Positions 31,501 through 41,909 of a stretch of DNA of 64,000 nt are shown here, piece by piece (position 1 is the stretch's first letter; each line of letters starts with the position of its first letter). The notes below the pieces were generated by a model that did not search any database, was not told the DNA's origin, and worked only from the letters and a program-made list of their open reading frames with translations. Location: contig CM053164.1 of NCBI GenBank assembly GCA_028571685.1, forward strand, positions 40,660,501 through 40,724,500, given 5' to 3'. Source of the DNA: Heterohyrax brucei (taxonomy: Eukaryota > Chordata > Mammalia > Hyracoidea > Procaviidae). The translations under genes were made by a program, and so were the position numbers.

Positions 31501-32369
31501 GATCCCCCTGAGAACATGAACCCTGCAAATTAAGACTCTTGCTTGGTGGTAGAAACCTTGCCACAGGACACTTTACAAATCCAGCTCTTCAGGGGCCTTT
31601 TGGCTCAGGCAGGTCCAGGTCCACCTTCCCCGAATCTCCCTGACAACTCCCCAGTGTCCAGAGACCGTCTCACCAGAGATCAGCAGCGGGTGGGGTCAGT
31701 CATGTCAAGGGTCATGTCTGGCGCCCAGGCCTGAATCATGTCCCGCCCGTCCACAAAGGCCAGGGGGAGGCATCCACCAGACCGAAATCACAAGAGTGAC
31801 CACCACGTCAGGATGGGAGTGGACAAAAACCCCATCCCAACCTCCCCACACTGGGAGAGCACAGGGCAATAACAACCCAACGCCAGGCACTCGCTTATTC
31901 AGCTGTTCACTACCCAGGTCCGGGGCTCTCAAATCAACTCCACCAGATTATGTCTTGATTCCTCACCACTAACCGTGCGACTGCAGGTATTACTTGTTTT
32001 AGTCCCATTTGAGAGAGGAGGAAGCGGAAACTTTAAAGAGATGAACTGCCTTGCCCCATATCACTCAGCTTGCTGAACTGAACTGCTCTGCTCGCCTGGC
32101 AGCTCCCAGATGGGCAGGAATTCATTCTGACACTTCCTAAGTCACTGAAGCTACCATCTTATTCCCCTGTGCTATAGGTAAACCTTCTCTTGGCTGAGCA
32201 AATAACACAAGACAGGCAGGCGTAGACATAAAATCAACACTGATGTAGCCTATCCTCTGCCATAAGTAAGCAGTGTGCACAAGGCAGAGATGTAGGTGAA
32301 GGCTCTGAGCACCCTTCATCCTAGTTGTGTGATCCTGGCCAAATCACTCACCTTCTCAGGGCTTCCATT
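31501..32369. other. Mostly unassigned sequence with MIR fragments
   Basis: A reverse MIR-like piece lies at about 31990-32120 (GAGGAAGCGGAAACTTTAAAG region) and a plus MIR piece at 32320-32368 (GTGATCCTGGCCAAATCACT). The remainder has no recognised feature or convincing frame. Confidence 0.5.
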
Positions 32370-32528
32370 TCCCTGGTGGCACAGTGGTTAAGTACTATGG
32401 CTGCTAACCAAAAGATGGGCAGTTTGAATCTGCCAGGTGCTCCTTGGAAACTCTATGGAGTAGTTCTACCCTGTCCATAGCAGGTCTCTAGGAGTCCGAG
32501 TTGACTTGATTTCAATGGGTTTGTTTTT
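32370..32528 (+). mobile_element. AfroSINE, full length
   Basis: Head CCCTGGTGGCACAGTGGTTA, body GCTGCTAACCAAAAGATGGG and CTCCTTGGAAACTCTATGG, and tail TCCGAGTTGACTTGATTTC appear in order. It is the first of six SINEs packed within 1.8 kb. Confidence 0.92.
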
Positions 32529-32553
32529 AAGCAAGCACCTACCTGTCAAGCAG

Positions 32554-32706
32554 AAATCCTGATGCCATGGTGGTTAAGTGCTACATCTGCCAACCAAGCC
32601 ATCAGCAATTCAAATCCACTGGGCACTCCTTGGAAACACTATGGAGAAGTTCTACAGTGTCCTATAGGGTCGTTATGAGTAGGAAACAATTCAATGGCAG
32701 CAGATT
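32554..32706 (+). mobile_element. AfroSINE, full length
   Basis: TGCCATGGTGGTTAAGTGC head, CACTCCTTGGAAACACTATG and GTCCTATAGGGTCGTTATG are clear; the terminal CGACTCGACGGCA equivalent is mutated to a CAATTCAATGGCA form. Confidence 0.92.
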
Positions 32707-32726
32707 ACAGATTTACCCCATCAAGG

Positions 32727-32926
32727 ATGCTTGGTGGTGCCATGGTTTAGCGCCGGCCTGTTAATCGAAAGGTCAGCAGTTCAAACTCACCATCAGCTCT
32801 TGGGGAAGAAGACATAGCAGTCAGCCTCCAGGAGGATTACTGCCTTGGAAACGATGCGGGCAGTTCTCCTTTGTTCTACAGGATCACGCTGGGAATTGAC
32901 ACAGCAGTAAGGGCTTTGGTTTCTTG
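32727..32926 (+). mobile_element. AfroSINE, long variant with extra central block
   Basis: GGTGGTGCCATGGTTTAGCG head and AAAGGTCAGCAGTTCAAAC are followed by the extra block with GCAGTCAGCCTCC and ATTACTGCCTTGGAAACG. A decayed tail ends in GCTTTGGTTTCTT. Confidence 0.88.
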
Positions 32927-33042
32927 GTACCTACCTGTCATACTCTGAAGACTGTAACACCCAAGTGAGCTAAACATGATGGACAAACTTTAGTCACTGT
33001 CATATTCATTCTTACAACGGTCTAAATAAATAAATAATCAAC

Positions 33043-33236
33043 AAAACCAAACCTGTTGCCATGGAGCTGATTCTTATTCTAGGCAACCCAATGTATGTCA
33101 GAGTAGAACTGTGCTCCGGAGGGCTTCAATGTTAAGTGTTTGGAAATAGATTTCCAGGCTTTTCTTCCAACCTACAAACTGCCAACCTTTCAGATAGCAG
33201 CCAAGTGCATTAACCACTGCAGCACCTAGGGACTCC
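33043..33236 (-). mobile_element. AfroSINE, minus strand, diverged
   Basis: AAAACCAAACCTGTTGCC, GTCAGAGTAGAACTGTGCTC and ACTGCCAACCTTTCAGATAG are reverse SINE blocks with extra bases in the middle. Confidence 0.85.
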
Positions 33237-33239
33237 TCA

Positions 33240-33840
33240 CTAGAGTGAGAGTGACCTCTTTCCAAAAGGGAGTCTGATCACCTCACATGCCTGCTTAAAT
33301 CCCCTGGAGCCAACTGGAAGGAAATCCAGAGTACTTTCATGATTCTGGGTCTAGCTTCCAGACTCTGCACTGGCCACTTGGCCTTTCTCCCAAAGGAAAG
33401 CCTTCCCACACTCTGTGTGCCGTGCCCATGAAGCACCCACACCCTCTATGTCTCAGCTGTAATGGGCCTTCCTCAGAAAAGCCTCACAGGACTCCTCAGC
33501 TAAGGCACATCCTCCCAGACTTCCCTCAACACTTCCTGTTCCTCTTCTCCCTCCTGCTAACCTCTGTCTCCCTCTGTAGCCCACAGACTCAAAGACAGCA
33601 GAGATATCTGATGCCCCGTTCCCTGAAGCAACCAGCCCAGAGCCTGGCCCCCAGCAGGGATCCAGTGAGTATTTTCCAAATGAATTAATGTGGCAGACTA
33701 GCCAAGGGAGGTTCAGAGAGGTGAATGGACTCTGCCAAAGCCACATAACAGAAGGTGGCAGATAAGGGGGAATGCATACCCAGGCCTCCAGCCTACATGG
33801 GTGATCCAAGGACCTATTGGTGGGGTACTGCACAAAAGGA
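33240..33840. other. Sequence with MIR/L2-like pieces, no gene
   Basis: Segments such as CACACCCTCTATGTCTCAGC to CCTGCTAACCTCTGTCTC look like L2 3' sequence. CTTTGCCAAAGCCACATAAC-type phrases near 33730 resemble MIR. The longest frame (minus strand, 33453-33833) shows no domain or family similarity that I recognise. Confidence 0.4.
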
Positions 33841-33841
33841 T

Positions 33842-34004
33842 GGAAACCTTGGTGGCATAGTGGGTACCTGCCACTGCTGCTAACCCGAAGGTTGGTAGTT
33901 CAAATTCACCAGGTGCTCCTTGGAAACTGTGTGGGGCAGTTGTTCTCTGTCCTGTAGGGTTGCTATGAGTCTGCATCAGTTCCACAGCACTTGCTTTGTT
34001 TTTC
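33842..34004 (+). mobile_element. AfroSINE, full length
   Basis: AAACCTTGGTGGCATAGTGG, CTGCTGCTAACCCGAAGG, TGCTCCTTGGAAACTGTG and GTCCTGTAGGGTTGCTATG occur in order and are followed by a T-rich tail. Confidence 0.92.
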
Positions 34005-34026
34005 TGATTTTTGAAGGAAGGGGCAA

Positions 34027-34192
34027 AAACCCTGCTGGTATAATGGTAAAGTGCTCCTGTGGCTGCTCACCAAAAGGTTGGCCATGCAAATCTCATAGGT
34101 GCTCCTTTAAAGTCTATGGGGCACTTCTCTTCTTACCTGTAGGGCTGCTATAAGTCAGAATCAACTCGACAGCAGTGGCTTTGGCTTTTGGC
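34027..34192 (+). mobile_element. AfroSINE, full length
   Basis: AACCCTGCTGGTATAATGG head through GTCAGAATCAACTCGACAGC tail and GGCTTTGGCTTTT end. It lies only 22 bases from the preceding SINE. Confidence 0.92.
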
Positions 34193-34464
34193 ATGAGGTG
34201 ACACAGGTGAGACAGGAACACAGGACACCACACCCTCTTCGAAGGATGTGAGCTCTGCAGGAGAAGCTACTTTTCGCTTCGGGCTCCAAATAGTCAGGAT
34301 TGTGCCCTCGGGGCACTGTGCCAAGCAAGAGTCATACCTCATTGGCAAGGGCCTCCTCAGCTTGATGACCCCGTAGATGAAAGCCTTTGTGGACCTCTTG
34401 AGGCTCTGCAGCTTTCAGGGGACAAGGGTGCCCTGCAATTAAGTTGCCCCAATGAGACAGCTCC

Positions 34465-36030
34465 GAGAAAGTAGGTCTCACCCCAAAACAGATACTATCT
34501 CTGTTAAAAAGATGAAATGAATCATTAGCTAGTAAAGAAATTCAAGTCAAAACTACAACGAGATACCATCTCATCCCTACAAGGTTGGCCGTGATTCAAA
34601 AAACACAAAACGACAAACGCTGGAGAGGCTGTGGAGAAATTGGAACTCCCCTGCACTGTTGGTGGGATTGCAACATGGTGCAGCCTCTTTGGAAAGCAAT
34701 CTGGTGCTTCCTTAAAAAGTTGGATCTAGATATACCATTTGACCCAGTAATTCCACGGCTCAGAATATATCCTACAGAATCAAGGCCATTCACACCAACT
34801 GATACATGCACACGAATGTTCATTGCAGCACAATTCACAACAGTGAAAAGATGGAATGAATCTAGATGCCCAACAACAGAGGAATGGATAGGTAAACTAT
34901 GGTACATACACTCAGTGGAACACTATGCAATGATAAAGAACAACGATGATTTTACAAAACATCTAACACGTGGTTTCAATTGGAGGACATTATGCTGAGT
35001 GCAAGTAGTCAGTGACAAAAGGACAGATATTGTATCACACCCCTACGATAAGAACTTTAAAACAGACTCATGCATAGAAGAAAAGACTCTTTGATGGCTT
35101 CAAGGGTGGGGAGGGAGGCAGGGCGAGGGGGGAGAGTTTGGATAGTTGACAGGAACTTGGTTGTGAAACCTGGGACAGCACAGATTAGAAAAAAGATCAA
35201 TATTAACTGGACTTCGACATAACATGATTACTCCTCCCATCTTAGTTCAATACTACAAGGACAGAGTAGCTGAGCTGGGGGACTGGGGAACATGGTTTCA
35301 GGGGAAATCGAGGACAACTGGCACAAGTAGCATTTTGCTAAGAGAGCTTTCTGCACTCCAAGTTGGTGAGTGTCATCTGGGGTCTTAAAAGCTGCCAAGT
35401 TGCCATCTGAGGGTACAGCAAATGGTCCCAGCTCAGCAGGAATCTCTGGAGGATCACTGAGGACCAAAACGACACAGGGTAAACAGAACCCAGAAGACAG
35501 AGAGACGCATGTGAGTGTGTGAGTACATCGACCTATGTCCGGAACAACCAGACAGTGTCTAGCCACCACCACTGATAGCCATTCTGGAGATGACCAAGTT
35601 CAGTCTCACTGGCAACACAAGAATAAAAAGGGCCACACCCTGAAATCTCCATTAAAAGACCACAACTGATGGCCCACTATCCTCGGAGTTCCCCTGGGAG
35701 CATGGCCCCTGGCCCTGATGCTGCCCCTGTCCATAAATCATAATGGAGGTCAATTCTTGGACAGGAATAGATTGGACTTGGCAACACAGAGTGACCATAT
35801 CATGTGTGCACCTTATGGTTCTATGCAACTGTAGGGCATCGTCTTGCAGACCTCTTACTGGAGAGGAGGAGAGAGGAGATTGTTGGGAGAAGAAGACATG
35901 TGTGGAGCAGAGAGGAAGAGTGTGCTGTCAGCAGGCAGGGAGAGCAGTGGGAGCTGCATATAGGTGAGCATGCAAATTTATATGGGAATGTACATTTTCA
36001 TTCAATCATAATAAAAAATAAAAATAAACA
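34465..36030 (+). mobile_element. L1 LINE 3' end: ORF2 C-terminus plus 1 kb 3' UTR and A-rich tail
   Basis: The frame 34585-34998 encodes the ORF2p C-terminal region and ends at the expected stop. It shows RWRGCGEIG, HCWWDC, FDPVIPRLRIYP and EHYAMIKNNDDF. A long 3' UTR follows with GATGGCTTCAAGGGTGGGG and AACTGGACTTCGACATAAC, and the element ends in AATAAAAAATAAAAATAAAC at 36008-36027. It is truncated at the 5' end and cannot move on its own. It is the best preserved L1 3' end in the window and the mate of the inverted copy at 30046-31158. Confidence 0.9.
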
Positions 36031-36105
36031 AAAGATGAAATGAGCACAAAGTCACATACATCTTCTACAGTAAAATAATAATAATAAAGCAAACCCATTA
36101 CTGCT

Positions 36106-36190
36106 CCTCGAATACTCTGGGGGTCAGTTCTACCGTGGCCCCTAGGATCGCCATGAGTTGGATCCAACTCGATGGCACTTGGCTTTGGCC
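36106..36190 (+). mobile_element. AfroSINE 3' fragment
   Basis: GGGTCAGTTCTACCGTGGCC, CGCCATGAGTTGGATCCAAC and TCGATGGCACTTGGCTTTGG form the SINE tail; the head is absent, so it is 5' truncated. Confidence 0.8.
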
Positions 36191-36681
36191 ATTACTGCTG
36201 AGTCAGTTCTGACTCACAGTAACCCCAGAGGACAGAGAAATCCATTCACCTGCCAGGCTCATTCTGTACCCCCTGTTGTTACAGCTGTGCCTTCATCAAC
36301 TAGGAAAAGCCCACAGTGCACAAAATGACACTGAATGGCCCCAACTCGTGGAAGAAATGTTTCCCTGGCCAGGAGAAACTGCTCATCAGGTTCTGATCTG
36401 TCTTTAACACTTGTCCCAAGTATTACAAAGTGTTGTTATTCGTTCTTTCTAAGAAAAAGAAAGACAACAGGCTCAAAACCCACATGGCACCAGTGTTTAT
36501 TTAGATGAAACTTGAAGACAGTCTTGCATTTTCTTTCTATTTTTAGAGTAACGTATTTATGGCAAGTGAATGGGTTTTTCAGCTCAGGCTAAGGATTGAA
36601 TAGATTCATGTGAGTAAAACTAAACAGGCTGGTTTTTAAATATTGGGAAAACAATTATACAGGAGGTACTTGAAAAAAAGA
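36191..36681. other. Unassigned sequence, no gene
   Basis: The first 60 bases look like further reverse AfroSINE tail (GTTCTGACTCACAGTAACCC). The rest, including an A/T-rich part near 36480-36660, shows no repeat family or coding frame that I recognise. Confidence 0.4.
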
Positions 36682-36890
36682 AAAAAACCAAACAGCCAAC
36701 AAGCTGCGGTGGCATCAGCTGGAACTGATGGGAGTCCCCTATGTCTCCAGGTAGAACTGTGCCCTATGGAGATTTGAATGGCTGATTTTTCAGCAGCAGA
36801 TCGCCGGGAGTTTCTTCTAGACCGTCTGATGGACTCAAACTGCCAGTCTTTGGTGAGCAGCCAAACACTTAACTGCCTGTGTGACGCAGC
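36682..36890 (-). mobile_element. AfroSINE, long variant, minus strand
   Basis: AAAAACCAAACAGCC at the tail side, GTAGAACTGTGCCCTATGG, ACTCAAACTGCCAGTC and GAGCAGCCAAACACTTAAC follow the reversed SINE order with an added central block. Confidence 0.85.
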
Positions 36891-36952
36891 GTGTCTATAA
36901 AAACCAGGGAAATCCATGGCTGTCTCAGAGCAACTCCACGGGAAGCACATAA

Positions 36953-37108
36953 ACAACCAAACCGGTGGCCATCGAGTCAGTTCCAACTCATCGTGACCCT
37001 AAAGGCTGGGGTAGAACTGCCGCACAGGGTTTCCAAGGAGAGGCTGGTGGAGCTGAACCGGCAGCATTTGGTTGCTCAGCACTGTGTCACCACACAGTCA
37101 CGGCACCT
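36953..37108 (-). mobile_element. AfroSINE, minus strand
   Basis: CATCGAGTCAGTTCCAACTC, GGTAGAACTGCCGCACAGGG and TTTCCAAGGAGAGGCTGGTG are reverse SINE blocks. It is separated by about 60 bases from the previous one, with another possible scrap between them. Confidence 0.88.
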
Positions 37109-37432
37109 GAATGACATGACAGAGCCTTGGGAGCTCTGACCTAGTTCACTTGCTCACTTGCTCGCCCGCTCACTCACCCCGTCGCTCACACAAGGATACA
37201 GACATTCACCTGTCGCTTCGGTAGTTCTGTCCTAAACGCCTCACCTTCAGCCAGACTCAGGTAACACCGTCTATGGTGGTGTCTTTGCTCAGGCCAAACC
37301 GCCTGAACGATCATCTGTGGACATGTTTTTGTTTTACACAGATGCCCAGGCCCTACCGTGGACTAAGTGAAGTCTGGATCTCCAAGTGGTGGCCGCGGAG
37401 TTGGCATGTTTTCAAAGCTGGGCCAAGAGTGA

Positions 37433-37585
37433 AAACAGCCAAAGGCACTGCTGTCAGCTCGATTCGGAGCGATCCTAAGGTCAGGCTAGAACCGCTCCAC
37501 AGTTTCCAAAGGGCACCCGGAGGATCTGAGCTGCCAACCTTCTGGTTATCAGGTGGAGCACTTAACCACTAGGCCACCAAGGTGA
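37433..37585 (-). mobile_element. AfroSINE, minus strand
   Basis: AGCTCGATTCGGAGCGATCC, AGTTTCCAAAGGGC and GAGCTGCCAACCTTCTGG are followed by CACTTAACCACTAGGCCACC at the head end, complete in reverse order. Confidence 0.9.
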
Positions 37586-37964
37586 GTGGGGGTAAGGGCA
37601 GGAAGGTCCCTATTGAGCAGACTGGGCTAAGAACCATGTTGCAGGTACTCAGCTGTGCCACCTTCCACAGTGCCACAGGGAGCTGGGTCCCTGGTGTCAG
37701 GAGAGCATTCTGGAATAACTGGAGCCAAGCTTTAAGCATTTCCCTAAAACAAGGTACCTGCCAAGGCATGCCCTGTGTTGATGCGAAACAAAGTCCTTTT
37801 TTAACAGCATCTACTCTACTGGAATATGTCCCAGAAAAATTCACTTCTGGGAGAGACCAAAATACTACCGGAAAATGACACCAACTTGCCCACTACCCAC
37901 GTCTCGCCCTGAATCTATACAGAAGCCCAACAAATTCCAATCCAAGAACCTCCCATGAAAATCA

Positions 37965-38180
37965 CGTGGCAGGACACTGGCTTGGGATCCAACACCCCAG
38001 ATTCCAATCCCAGTTCCGCAGCGTCCTAGCTATGTGACTTTAGGCAAGTCACTTTGCTTCGCTGTGCCTCAGCTTCCTCATCTGTCAAATGTGCACAGTA
38101 GTAATAATACTTGCCTGGTGCGGCTCCAGGGAGGATGAAAGGAGTTCAAACCACATAAAGTGCTGAAAAGTGTACCCAGT
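37965..38180 (+). repeat. MIR SINE, nearly complete
   Basis: TCCAATCCCAGTTCCGCAGC, CTATGTGACTTTAGGCAAGT and CCTCAGCTTCCTCATCTGTC match the MIR core in order, with a 3' part through AAAGTGCTGAAAAGTG. Confidence 0.9.
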
Positions 38181-38644
38181 TTGTGGTATATGGGCAATGC
38201 ATTAACGACTACCGTGGTGGTGGCTATTCCATATCCCCTGAAGGTGTTCATGTCCTAATCCCCAGAAACTGAGTATTACGTCCCATTGCATAGCCAAAGA
38301 AACTGAAGGCTACCAGCAGAGTGAAGGTTGCTAATCAGCTGATTTTGAGGTGGGGAAATTTTCCTGAATTACTCAGCCAGGCTCACTGTAGTCACCAGAA
38401 CCCAAAACCAAACCAACTGCCATCAAGGCCCTTAAATGGGGAAGAGGGAGGCACAGGAGTCAGAGAAGGAGATGGGTCCACAGAAACAGGGAGGCAGGCC
38501 CTGAAGGAAGGGGACCACAAGGGAAGGAATATAGGGAGCCTCTGAAAGCTGGAAAAGCACAAGAAGCAATTTTCCCCTAGAACTTTCAGACAGTATCAGC
38601 CCCACCGTCACCTTGGTTAATTTTATACTTCCGTTTCAGAACTG

Positions 38645-39023
38645 TAGGACGATCAGTTGATGTTGTTTGCAGTCACTAGAATACACCTGCATCATGCAGA
38701 TGACACAGCCTTCTTAGTGGAAGTGAAGAGGATCGGAAACACTTACCAATGAAGGTCCAAGACCACAGCCTTCAGTACAGATTGCACCTCCACATCAAGA
38801 ACACACAAAGCCTCACAGCTGGACCAGTAAGCAACCATGGGATAAATGGAGAAAGGACTGAGGTCGTCGAGGATTTCATCTGACTTGTTTCCACAATCTA
38901 TGCCTCTGGAAGCAGTAATGAAGAAATCGAAAGACGCATTGCAGTGGGAAAATGTGCTGCACGGACCTCTTGAAAGTGTTGAAGAGACAGATGTTAACTT
39001 GAAGATTAAGATCTGCTTGACCC
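38645..39023 (+). mobile_element. RTE/BovB-type LINE, 5' part of fragment (interrupted by AfroSINE)
   Basis: GCAGATGACACAGCCTTC followed by GTGGAAGTGAAGAGGAT, then AAAGGACTGAGGTCGTCGAG and ATGAAGAAATCGAAAGACGC, follow the reverse-transcriptase region of RTE/BovB-class ORF2. The corresponding protein phrase is of the ADDTALL/SEEEL type. It is interrupted at 39024 by a minus-strand AfroSINE and continues at 39195. It is broken by stops and 5' truncated. In elephants this family is known as RTE1; the exact subfamily would need a library comparison. Confidence 0.85.
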
Positions 39024-39194
39024 ACCCAAACAAACCAAACCCACTGCCACTGATTCAATTCTGACTCATACCAACCCTACAGGACAGAGTAGAACTGCTC
39101 CATCGAGTTTCCAAGGAGCGCCTGGCAGATCTGAACTGCCAACCCTTTTACATGGCAGAGGTAGCACTTAACCACTACATGACCAGGGTTTCCG
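39024..39194 (-). mobile_element. AfroSINE inserted into the RTE LINE, with target-site duplication
   Basis: A complete minus-strand SINE (AAACCAAACCCACTGCC at one end, CACTACATGACCAGGGTTTCC-like head at the other) sits between TGCTTGACCC (39014-39023) and TGCCTGACCC (39195-39204). These are a 10-base target duplication with one mismatch. Confidence 0.92.
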
Positions 39195-39642
39195 TGCCTG
39201 ACCCGAGCCGTGGCATTTTCAATCATATCAGTGGAAACCTGGACAACGAACAAGGACAACAGAAGAACTCATGCCTCTGAATCATGGTTCTGGAGAGGAG
39301 TACTGAATGTGCCATGGACTGCGAACACAGAGATCTGCTCTGGAAGAGGCACAGCCAGAGTGCTCCTAGGAAGGAAAGATGGGGAGACTGTGTCTTACAC
39401 ATTTGGGACATGTTGTCAGGAGAGATCAGTCCCCGGAGAAGGACATCACGGTAAAGTAGTGTGTCCGCAAAGAAGAGGAAGCCCCTCAACAAGACGGATT
39501 GACACAGCGGCCGCAGCAGTGGGATTAAGCCTAACCAGGGTTGTGAGGACGGCGCAGGCCCACACAGTGTGGCATCTTGTTGTACGCAGGGTCACTGTGA
39601 GTTGCAGCCAACTTGGTGGCACCCGACAACAGCAACAACAGA
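39195..39642 (+). mobile_element. RTE/BovB-type LINE, 3' end with AAC-type tail
   Basis: Translation of 39210-39600 gives the C-terminal RTE pattern WFWRGVLNVPWT, GTARVLLGRKDGET and SVPGEGHHGK. The nucleotide end reads GGGTCACTGTGAGTTGCAGC, TTGGTGGCACCCGAC and a short (AAC/AGC)n tail. This final 60 bases is the part that the AfroSINE 3' end resembles. Confidence 0.9.
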
Positions 39643-39828
39643 GTACCTGGGTGCTACAGACAAGCCCTGGGCTATGAACCAAAAGGCTGGTGGTACAACA
39701 CCACCCAGAGGAACCTCGAAGAGGTCACAGCCATGAAACCGCGGAGCACAGCACTACCGCAAATCCAGGGTCACCACGGGTCGGAGTTGACTTGAAGGCA
39801 ACCAGTTGAGCTTTTTTTTGGTTTGAAT
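39643..39828 (+). mobile_element. AfroSINE directly after the RTE end
   Basis: CTGGGCTATGAACCAAAAGG, GGTCACAGCCATGAAACC and GGTCACCACGGGTCGGAGTT are SINE blocks of the long variant, ending in a T-run near 39818. Confidence 0.85.
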
Positions 39829-40792
39829 TCACTGATTGATGGTAACGCTTTTTTGTAGCAGCCCTCAGAAACTCACAGGGCTCTGCATGCCCTGCAAAAA
39901 AGAAACAGGGTCCTTGAGGTACAGAGGACACCCACATGGAGAATGTGTGGGGCCAGGGAGCTTTGAGTACCCGTGGTTTGGTTTCTTTAGTATCCAGTGC
40001 CACTATGAGTAAAGAATAAAGCCTATGACATCACACATGCAAGGTGGAGAAATGAAACTCTGAGGCCAGAGATCCATCCAGTGACCTGGAGGCCTCCACA
40101 CCCCCAACTCCAAGCTCTCCCCTTTCTGGACTCTAGCGCCATCCCCCATCATCCTTTCCACCACCCTGTGACCCAGAGGGCATGCAGACCACTCACAGAC
40201 CCAACCAGTCAGCATGTTCAGCCCCAGGGGGTCCTTGCAAACTACAGATTTCTAGGCCCCACCAGACTTCCCAGATGTACACAAAGTTAGGGTCTCTTCC
40301 TCTGACCCACAGGTTCCCTGAGGCCAGAACTGGGAACTGTTTGCCGTGAGGAAGTCCGGGTAAGACTCACTCACTGTTCCCTCATTAGTGTCACCTGGGC
40401 CACCCCTGCCATTTGTCCAGGACCCAGAGGGCCCAGAAAACAGTACAAAACAGGCCTCAGACTAAACATTGCATAGAAATGGGGGGCTGGACAGAAAGTG
40501 GTCCATCCCTCGGCCTCCACTGCTCTATTCATTTCCCCATTTTCAGAGAAACACACCCTGCTATCAGAAGGTCAGCCAGTAAACACACGCTGATAGGCTA
40601 GACTCTGATACTGTGCAATATGATGTATTACATAATCATTAATACATTATTACATTAGTAATAATCTTCAATAACAGCCCCCAAGTATAGAGCACCAGCA
40701 ACGTGCCCAATGCTGACATAAACACTTCACAGGTTGCATCTCAGTCAATCCTCACAACAGCAGCCCTATAAAGTAGTTCTCTTATCATGCCC
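39829..40792. other. Mostly unassigned sequence; MIR/L2-like end at 40680-40790
   Basis: No frame here is convincing. The final 110 bases (AGAGCACCAGCAACGTGCCC, CAATCCTCACAACAGCAGCC) belong to the ancient MIR/L2 class. An A/T-rich patch lies at 40620-40670. Confidence 0.45.
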
Positions 40793-40955
40793 TGGAGATC
40801 CTTGTGGCATTGCGGTTAAGTGGTAAGGCTGCTGACCGAAAGGTTGGCAGTTCAAATCATCTAGGGACACCTTGGAAACTATGGCACAGTTCTACTTTGA
40901 CCTGTAGGGTTGCTATGGGTCAGAATAAATTTCATGGCAGTGGGTTTGGTTTTGG
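40793..40955 (+). mobile_element. AfroSINE, full length
   Basis: GATCCTTGTGGCATTGCGG, GCTGCTGACCGAAAGGTTGG, CCTGTAGGGTTGCTATGGG and CAGTGGGTTTGGTTTTGG cover head to tail. Confidence 0.92.
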
Positions 40956-41111
40956 ACTGGATGATCATGCCCATTTAACAGATGGTGCAACTGGGGCTGA
41001 GGGTCACACCTGTCCAGTAACACAAACAGGAAGTCTTGAAGCCAAGGATTCCAGAGCCCCACCACTGGGCTGTATCCCTTCCAATTATAATGTGGCCATT
41101 TGTTGAGCAGT

Positions 41112-41262
41112 GAAACTTGTTCTTGTCCAGTGTATTCTGAATCATGGCAAACTATGTGTTACAGAGTAGCAGAATCGAGCTCCACGGGGTCTTCTAGGCT
41201 GTAATCCTTACAGGTAGATTGCGAAGGCCTTTCTTCGGTCACATCCTTGGCCGGGTCCCAAC
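41112..41262 (-). mobile_element. AfroSINE, strongly diverged, minus strand
   Basis: CATGGCAAACTATGTGTTAC, GAATCGAGCTCCACGGGGTC and AGGCTGTAATCC suggest a reversed long-variant SINE with a damaged head. Confidence 0.5.
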
Positions 41263-41909
41263 CAACAATGTTTCAATCAGATGTCCAGTACAAACTGTTT
41301 ACACCACCTGTGGACTTCACTGAGCACCTACTAGGTACTTAATTCTCCAACATTCCTTCGAAATAGGCATCACTACCACACCCACTTGACAGATAAAGGA
41401 AACAGAGGTAGAAGAAAGTGACATGACCTGTCCAGAGGAAAAAAGAGATCTCAAGTCTCTCTCATTCTGGATCAGCGCCTTACTCACTGGGCTGTGACCC
41501 CTACCGTGCCATTTGTCCTACTACAACCTGCCCTCTTTGACTAGCACAGTCTCCAGAAAGCTCTGCCCTCCCAGAGCAAGGAAGGCCAAGGTGTCCACCC
41601 TCAGCAAGGCACAGCCCAGGGACCCAGGCCTGGTGGTGAGCTGCAAAGCCAGGGACCCAAACCCGTTCCTCCATCTGCCCAGGTGCAGCACACACCTGCA
41701 TGTCATGACCAGCCCGGTGGGCTCTCTGCTCACCCTTGGCAATGCCCGAGCCTGGCAGGCAGCCAGTAGGTGTTTGAGCTACACCCAGATAACTCTTGGG
41801 CTTCCCCTGACAGGGAGACACAGATAGGTTCCGAGTAACAGAGGTAGAGAGGGTGTCAGGTGGAAAGAGGAATCAATTAGGAGGCAGAAATCCTGCTAAC
41901 ATCCTGTCC
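41263..41909. other. Unassigned sequence with an MIR/L2-like piece
   Basis: The stretch 41320-41440 (GAGCACCTACTAGGTACTTA, GACAGATAAAGGAAACAGAGG) is ancient MIR/L2-class repeat. Overlapping frames on both strands at 41501-41827 are in a GC-richer patch and show no recognisable domain. Confidence 0.45.

Noticed and set aside
34585..34998. 137-codon plus-strand frame as a possible host gene
   Set aside because: It is the C-terminal end of L1 ORF2p (HCWWDC and FDPVIP motifs), in a 5'-truncated element.
39210..39677. 155-codon plus-strand frame as a possible host gene
   Set aside because: It is the degraded C-terminus of an RTE/BovB-type LINE protein.
41501..41827. Overlapping frames of about 105 codons on both strands
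   Set aside because: Both strands are open over the same GC-richer stretch and neither has a domain, repeat pattern or splice context to choose it.
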